Shown here one piece after another: positions 45,052 to 48,880 of a stretch of DNA of 48,880 bases. The notes beneath the pieces are model-generated. The model worked only from the letters and a program-made list of their open reading frames with translations, ran no database searches and was not told the origin of the DNA. The stretch's first letter is position 1; each line of letters starts with the position of its first letter. A program made the position numbers and the translations under genes. Source of the stretch: Velocimicrobium porci (GTDB lineage: Bacteria > Bacillota > Clostridia > Lachnospirales > Lachnospiraceae); NCBI RefSeq assembly GCF_009696045.1, contig NZ_VUMT01000019.1, positions 1 through 48,880 on the forward strand, read 5' to 3'.

Positions 45052-46539
45052 TTATTCTTTATTTTTTAAGTAAGGCTCTAGTACTTCCTTTAAAGCATTA
45101 TATTGTTCCAATGCTTTCTCATGCTGTTCTTTACGGACTGTTAGTTCCAATCGAAATGCACTTCTTCTAAGCTCTTTTTGTTCTTCTGAAATCATTGACT
45201 TTACAACACCTGCAAAATGCTCTGCTTTCTCCCAGTTATCCATTTCAATACAAATGATTAATTTTTCCATCGCACCTTGAATTACTTCCTTATTTTCCTC
45301 TGTTCCAAATTGATGAATTTTATCCGTTTCGTGATAACTATCTATAGGAAATAAATATTTGCTGCTGTCAACTGACATTTTTTCCAACCCCTTATACACA
45401 AAACTGCCTGATTGCATATTTTGGTTTTGCTGTTCTTTTTTTAACTTCAAACGCACAGTAAAAGAAAAAGTACTTCCTTTTCCTTTTTCACTCTCAACAT
45501 TTACACTCCCATTCATTAACTCAACAAGTTCTTTTACAATACTTAAGCCCAGCCCTGTTCCACCAAATCTTCTCGTAATAGAAGCATCGACCTGAGAAAA
45601 ACTTTTAAATAACTTGTCTTTTTCTTCCTCTGAGATACCAATTCCAGTGTCTATAATTACAAAAAATAGCTCTATATCCTCATTTTCCTGATATGTTTTT
45701 ATAACATCAATTACAATGTTTCCTGCATTCGTAAATTTAACTGCATTAGAAAGCAGATTATTTAATATCTGTGTAAGTCTTAATTCATCACCAATCAGAT
45801 TATCTGGTATATCCGGAGATACACTTACTATAAGCTTCAAGCCTTTCTCGTTAATCGCCGGCAGATTCGCCTCCACTGCCTTATCCATAAATTTTCGAAA
45901 AGAAAATTCTTTTTCTTCAATTGTAAACTTTCCGGCTTCTAACTTCGAAAAATCAAGTAAATTATTTATAATTTTAATCATATTCTGGCAGCATCGGTCA
46001 ATTATACGAAGCGACTCCATCTGACTTGGCTCCATAGACGTTTCAAGCAAATTATTCGTAAGTCCCATAATCCCATTTACCGGTGTGCGAAGCTCATGGG
46101 TCACATTAGCGACAAATTCATTTTGAACCTGATTTACTTTTTCTACTACTACTTTTGCTTTTTTTGCGTCTTTCATTGCAGCCCGCTTTGAAGCAATGCT
46201 AACTGCAGAACAAAAACCTAAATAAAAATTTTCATCCTTTTGAATTGATATTTTTAAGTCCACCGGATAACAAGTGAGATTCTTTCGATATGCCACCGTT
46301 TCAATCACTTCATTCATTTCCTCTTTTAATAAGAAACGAAATCCATCTCTCGATTTTTGAAATACCCTTCTAAAAATATCCATAATTGAAACCTGGCCAA
46401 TAATTGTATCATATCCTAACTCTTTATATGCCGCTTGATTACAATCGCAAATTATTCCTTTTTCATCAAAAAATAATATTACTTCTAATGTATGCTCAAA
46501 TAATAATTGATGCTTTTTTTCTTGAAGAATATCGTTCAT
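45052..46539 (-). CDS. Cytoplasmic PAS sensor histidine kinase
   Basis: The 495-residue protein has no membrane segments: a PAS domain (about 10-115), HisKA (NEFVANVTHELRTPVNGIMGLTNN, phospho-His in HELRTP), HATPase (NNLLSNAVKFTN, DTGIGISEE, GGTGLGLSIVKELVELMNG), and a C-terminal helical tail (about 410-495) that vaguely resembles a degenerate Hpt bundle. There is no receiver domain. It is the first gene of the signalling operon with the HD-GYP response regulator. Confidence 0.9.
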   Translation of the reverse strand: MNDILQEKKHQLLFEHTLEVILFFDEKGIICDCNQAAYKELGYDTIIGQVSIMDIFRRVFQKSRDGFRFLLKEEMNEVIETVAYRKNLTCYPVDLKISIQKDENFYLGFCSAVSIASKRAAMKDAKKAKVVVEKVNQVQNEFVANVTHELRTPVNGIMGLTNNLLETSMEPSQMESLRIIDRCCQNMIKIINNLLDFSKLEAGKFTIEEKEFSFRKFMDKAVEANLPAINEKGLKLIVSVSPDIPDNLIGDELRLTQILNNLLSNAVKFTNAGNIVIDVIKTYQENEDIELFFVIIDTGIGISEEEKDKLFKSFSQVDASITRRFGGTGLGLSIVKELVELMNGSVNVESEKGKGSTFSFTVRLKLKKEQQNQNMQSGSFVYKGLEKMSVDSSKYLFPIDSYHETDKIHQFGTEENKEVIQGAMEKLIICIEMDNWEKAEHFAGVVKSMISEEQKELRRSAFRLELTVRKEQHEKALEQYNALKEVLEPYLKNKE

Positions 46540-46585
46540 CTATCTAATTCCCTCGCCATTTCTATCTATTATATAATCTATCTTT

Positions 46586-46614
46586 ATACTATTTCACAAT
46601 TTGTGGTTTGTCAA
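46586..46614 (-). promoter_or_regulatory. Promoter of the signalling operon
   Basis: On the minus strand TTGACA (46609-46614), 17-base spacer, TAGTAT (46586-46591). The spacer contains CACAATTTGTG (46595-46605), a possible operator. Confidence 0.5.
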
Positions 46615-46652
46615 TGCTTTTTTCAGAAAATATGTTATTGTTACTTATTCCA

Positions 46653-46682
46653 TTGACAGAATGTGAAAATTTGGTATATAAT
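46653..46682 (+). promoter_or_regulatory. Promoter of the XRE regulator
   Basis: TTGACA (46653-46658), 18-base spacer, TATAAT (46677-46682), divergent from the signalling-operon promoter about 40 bases away. Confidence 0.75.
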
Positions 46683-46743
46683 ACTTAACATAATGTAAAG
46701 TACGATTCTATTTTACAAATATCTTAAAAGGAGATGAATACAG

Positions 46744-47088
46744 ATGACATTTAATATTCGCTTAAAACAACTCAGACAAAAGCACAAACTCACTCAAAGT
46801 GAATTGGCAGATATTCTAGGACTCAAACCAACTGCTATATCAAATTATGAGTCCAAAAGAAATGAGCCTTCTTTTGAAAAACTAATTGCTCTTTCTAAAT
46901 ACTTTGATGTTTCATGTGATTATTTGCTTGGTATTTCTGATGCATATCTTCCAATTGGAGGGGAAGTATTAGACAAAGATATTGTTGAATTTTTCAATCT
47001 ATATCAACAACTCGATGAAGAAAGTACAAAAGAAATCCGTCAATATATCAATTATTTATTATACCGTCAGACACATCATGAAGAATAA
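46744..47088 (+). CDS. XRE-family transcriptional regulator
   Basis: The 114-residue protein has an N-terminal Cro/C1 helix-turn-helix (RLKQLRQKHKLTQSELADILGLKPTAISNYES, then FEKLIALSKYFDVSCDYLLGIS) and a short C-terminal helix that may dimerise. AAGGAG precedes the start. It is divergent from the PAS-kinase/HD-GYP operon, whose promoter lies nearby, so it might regulate that operon. This is inference. Confidence 0.9.
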   Translation: MTFNIRLKQLRQKHKLTQSELADILGLKPTAISNYESKRNEPSFEKLIALSKYFDVSCDYLLGISDAYLPIGGEVLDKDIVEFFNLYQQLDEESTKEIRQYINYLLYRQTHHEE

Positions 47089-47104
47089 CATGATATAAAT
47101 AGAT

Positions 47105-47142
47105 AAAAGTCTGTTGCACATTAGATGCAACAGACTTTTTTT
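47105..47142. terminator. Bidirectional terminator between XRE and SEC-C genes
   Basis: AAAAGTCTGTTGCA (47105-47118) pairs with TGCAACAGACTTTT (47126-47139), then T run. Confidence 0.9.
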
Positions 47143-47143
47143 A

Positions 47144-47644
47144 TTATTTACCACAACAGAATTTATATTTTTTCCCACTTCCACATGGACATGGATCATT
47201 TCTTCCAACTTTCTTCTCTTTTACAATCGTACCTGATTTCTTTTGTTCTTTATAAAGTTCTTTTCTGCGTTCTGGAGTTAATAAATTATCCCATGCTTCT
47301 AGCTCATAAAGCCAGTCTGCTTTTGCCTCTACCATGTTGTAATATAATTTTTCTTTATCAATATCTAAAGAAACTACTGTATCCTTATCCATTTCTTCAA
47401 TTGGATTAGGAGTTTTTAGGCTGTCATTAATTCCATCTAAAAAGCCGACCATAATATTAAGGGTTGTACCAAATTTACCTGCAAGTGCTTCCACTGTTCC
47501 AGATTCTACATGGTCTATGTCTTTTAAAAGTTTTTCATAAATTCCTTTTTCGATTTCAAAGTAGTTTGCCCAAAACTTTTTACCTTCTTTACTATTCATG
47601 TCTATTGTATAGGCACTTTCTCTCCAATCACTTAATAAGCTCAT
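47144..47644 (-). CDS. SEC-C motif protein
   Basis: The start at 47644 ([10 protein letters not shown]) follows AGGAGG. The 166-residue protein ends in a SEC-C zinc motif [21 protein letters not shown], like the C-terminus of SecA, preceded by a helical domain of unknown role. It is likely a cytosolic metal-binding or protein-contact protein. It is a lone leftward gene. Confidence 0.88.
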   Translation of the reverse strand: MSLLSDWRESAYTIDMNSKEGKKFWANYFEIEKGIYEKLLKDIDHVESGTVEALAGKFGTTLNIMVGFLDGINDSLKTPNPIEEMDKDTVVSLDIDKEKLYYNMVEAKADWLYELEAWDNLLTPERRKELYKEQKKSGTIVKEKKVGRNDPCPCGSGKKYKFCCGK

Positions 47645-47681
47645 TGTAGCTATCCTCCTCATAAAAATCTGTCTACTTGAC

Positions 47682-47711
47682 AGTATATCACAGTATTCGA
47701 GGTAATTTCAA
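47682..47711 (-). promoter_or_regulatory. Promoter of the SEC-C gene
   Basis: On the minus strand TTGAAA (47706-47711), 18-base spacer, TATACT (47682-47687). Confidence 0.55.
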
Positions 47712-47880
47712 TAATATTATAATTTTCTTTTTTATTTATGTATAAAATTTTTCAACCGGTTAATACTATAATTAGCCTAATCAATAGGCTAACGCGTATG
47801 CTCTTTATTAGTTGGATCCCCCTCCAATTTAATAAGCAATACCAATGACAAAATTAAAATACTTATCCTCCCCTTTTTAG
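47712..47880. other. Intergenic stretch with two small hairpins
   Basis: No convincing ORF. TTAGCCTA (47772-47779) / TAGGCTAA (47785-47792) forms a hairpin, and TTGGA / TCCAA (about 47812-47829) another. No T tract follows either. Confidence 0.35.
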
Positions 47881-47932
47881 AAAAGAGCCGTTGTATAAAT
47901 GAACGCTAATTTTTTATACAACGGCTCTTTTT
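47881..47932 (-). terminator. Terminator of the chemoreceptor
   Basis: A 19-bp perfect stem, 47881-47899 with 47913-47931, arms starting AAAAGAGCCG and ending CGGCTCTTTT. Confidence 0.85.
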
Positions 47933-47948
47933 ATTTTATTTAATCTTA

Positions 47949-48756
47949 TTAAATCTTAAATTGTGATACAATATTTTCTAATTTAATAATTATCTGAAGC
48001 AATTCTTCCATTGAATCAGCAATTCGTGTCATACCTTTGCTCTGTTCTTCTGCACGATTACTGATTTCTGTCGTAGAAGCAGAAATCTCTTCTGTTGCAG
48101 CAGAAATACCAGAGAAATTCGATACAATTACATTCTTATTTTCATTTAATTCAGCTAATGTATTATCTAAATTTTCGATTCGTCCGCCAACCTCATTAAT
48201 TTCATCATTAATGCTGACAAACGCAAGCTTCGTTTCATCCATCGAATCAACACACTCTTTTGTTGAAGTTCGGATAAATTCCATATTTGTTTTTGTTGTA
48301 CGGATTTCATTTTGAATTTCAGAAATAATCTGTACAATATCGCTCGTTGCATTGGCGGTCTGCTCTGCTAAAGCACGGATTTCATCTGCAACTACAGAAA
48401 ATCCTCTGCCTGCCTCACCAGCTCTTGCAGCTTCAATTGAAGCATTCAATGCAAGCAGGTTCGTCTGCTCTGCAATATCATTGATAATCTTTGTAATTCC
48501 ATCAATGGATTTTGATTTATCTGCCAATGCTTCTACATTTTCTGTTGTTTTAATCTGTAATTCTTCTGTTTCTGAAATCTTTTTGGAAAGCGTATCTACT
48601 TTACTAATTCCATCCATGCTTTGACGAACTGCATTTTGCGATACTTCGCTGATTTTCTTTGCATCTTCTACAACCTCCTCAATTTGGTCTGAGAATTCAT
48701 TTAATTTTTCAGAACCATTTTGAAGTTCGTTCGCTTCATCATCAATCGCTACTTGG
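47949..48756 (-). pseudogene. Methyl-accepting chemotaxis protein, 3' part, IS-disrupted
   Basis: The frame reads back to base 48756 without stop and then meets sequence that is not chemoreceptor. About 269 codons remain: the signalling coiled coil with [41 protein letters not shown] and the tail to the stop. The N-terminal sensor, membrane and HAMP part is missing from this side. Upstream of codon QVAIDD an in-frame TAA lies in the insertion sequence. Such a fragment keeps the CheA-contact tip but cannot act as a normal receptor. The rest of the gene should lie beyond the window. Confidence 0.85.
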
Positions 48757-48880
48757 TGTTAGAATGTAAATAGTACAAGTTAGATATGGAATAATCCTTA
48801 ATATAGATTTATTATTAAAGCTAAAGATTGGAGGAGTAAGACATGGCTACACAGTACACAGAAGAATTTAAGAAGAATGC
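48757..48880 (+). mobile_element. IS3-type insertion sequence, left end
   Basis: The element seems to start at TGTTAGAATG (48757), inside the chemoreceptor gene, and has a transposase OrfA start at 48843. It runs off the window, so neither the terminal inverted repeat partner nor the target duplication can be checked. Confidence 0.7.
48843..48880 (+). CDS. Transposase OrfA start (IS3-type), partial
   Basis: The 12 to 13 visible codons read MATQYTEEFKKNA, the usual beginning of IS3-family OrfA helix-turn-helix proteins. GGAGG lies about 12 bases upstream. The frame continues past the window. Confidence 0.7.
   Translation, partial: MATQYTEEFKKN

Noticed and set aside
1-48880. CRISPR array or prophage
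   Set aside because: No regularly spaced direct repeats were seen, and no integrase, capsid, terminase or tail genes.

Overview
This window reads as a chromosome segment of a low-GC, spore-forming, motile Gram-positive anaerobe, most likely a Lachnospiraceae-type Clostridia. The grounds are AT-rich sequence, GGAGG-type ribosome binding sites, sporulation genes (spoIIP, gpr, a SpoIID-like gene), two chemoreceptors, several cyclic-di-GMP domains, and the clostridial gene neighbourhood holA / rpsT / gpr / spoIIP / lepA / hemW. Genus-level assignment is inference.

Layout. 1-560: the 3' end of an IS91-type transposase, a 58-codon follower ORF and a terminator. 612-4035: two divergent PrsA/parvulin-like exported proteins and a divergent LysR regulator. 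4142-7306: tRNA-Leu(CAG), a small orphan protein and a large PAS-GGDEF-GAF-GGDEF-EAL protein. 7489-8337: TPP riboswitch and thiT. 8470-13576: a leftward cluster lepA-hemW-HAD phosphatase-SpoIID/peptidoglycan-binding protein. 13620-13970: a GC-richer, hairpin-dense repeat region. 14043-15601: a second TPP riboswitch and thiC. 15661-18397: spoIIP, gpr, rpsT. 18592-26122: chemoreceptor, AI-2E-type permease, TetR plus cation/proton antiporter, topB. 26334-33673: a 40-codon ORF, tRNA-Ser(CGA), then a leftward competence/signalling cluster comEA - response regulator - histidine kinase - GerMN lipoprotein - comEC - holA. 33784-40258: a DMT permease, argCJBD leftward and argG rightward from divergent promoters with ArgR-box-like sites. 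40344-42530: glmS ribozyme and glmS. 42618-46539: a three-gene signalling operon (PAS kinase, REC-HD-GYP, Hpt-HATPase). 46744-47644: an XRE regulator and a SEC-C protein. 47949-48880: the 3' part of a chemoreceptor gene cut by an IS3-type insertion that runs off the window.

The genes form metabolic modules under RNA or repressor control (thiamine uptake and synthesis by TPP riboswitches, arginine synthesis by likely ArgR, glucosamine-6-phosphate by ribozyme), embedded among sporulation, DNA-uptake and cyclic-di-GMP/chemotaxis signalling genes. I found no CRISPR array, rRNA or clear prophage. No single locus is a demonstrably new system. The best leads are the compensated palindromic repeat family (522-557, 4038-4090, 13660-13836, 13931-13965), the CheW-less CheA-like / HD-GYP operon, the IS-split chemoreceptor and the 58-codon ORF behind the IS91 transposase.
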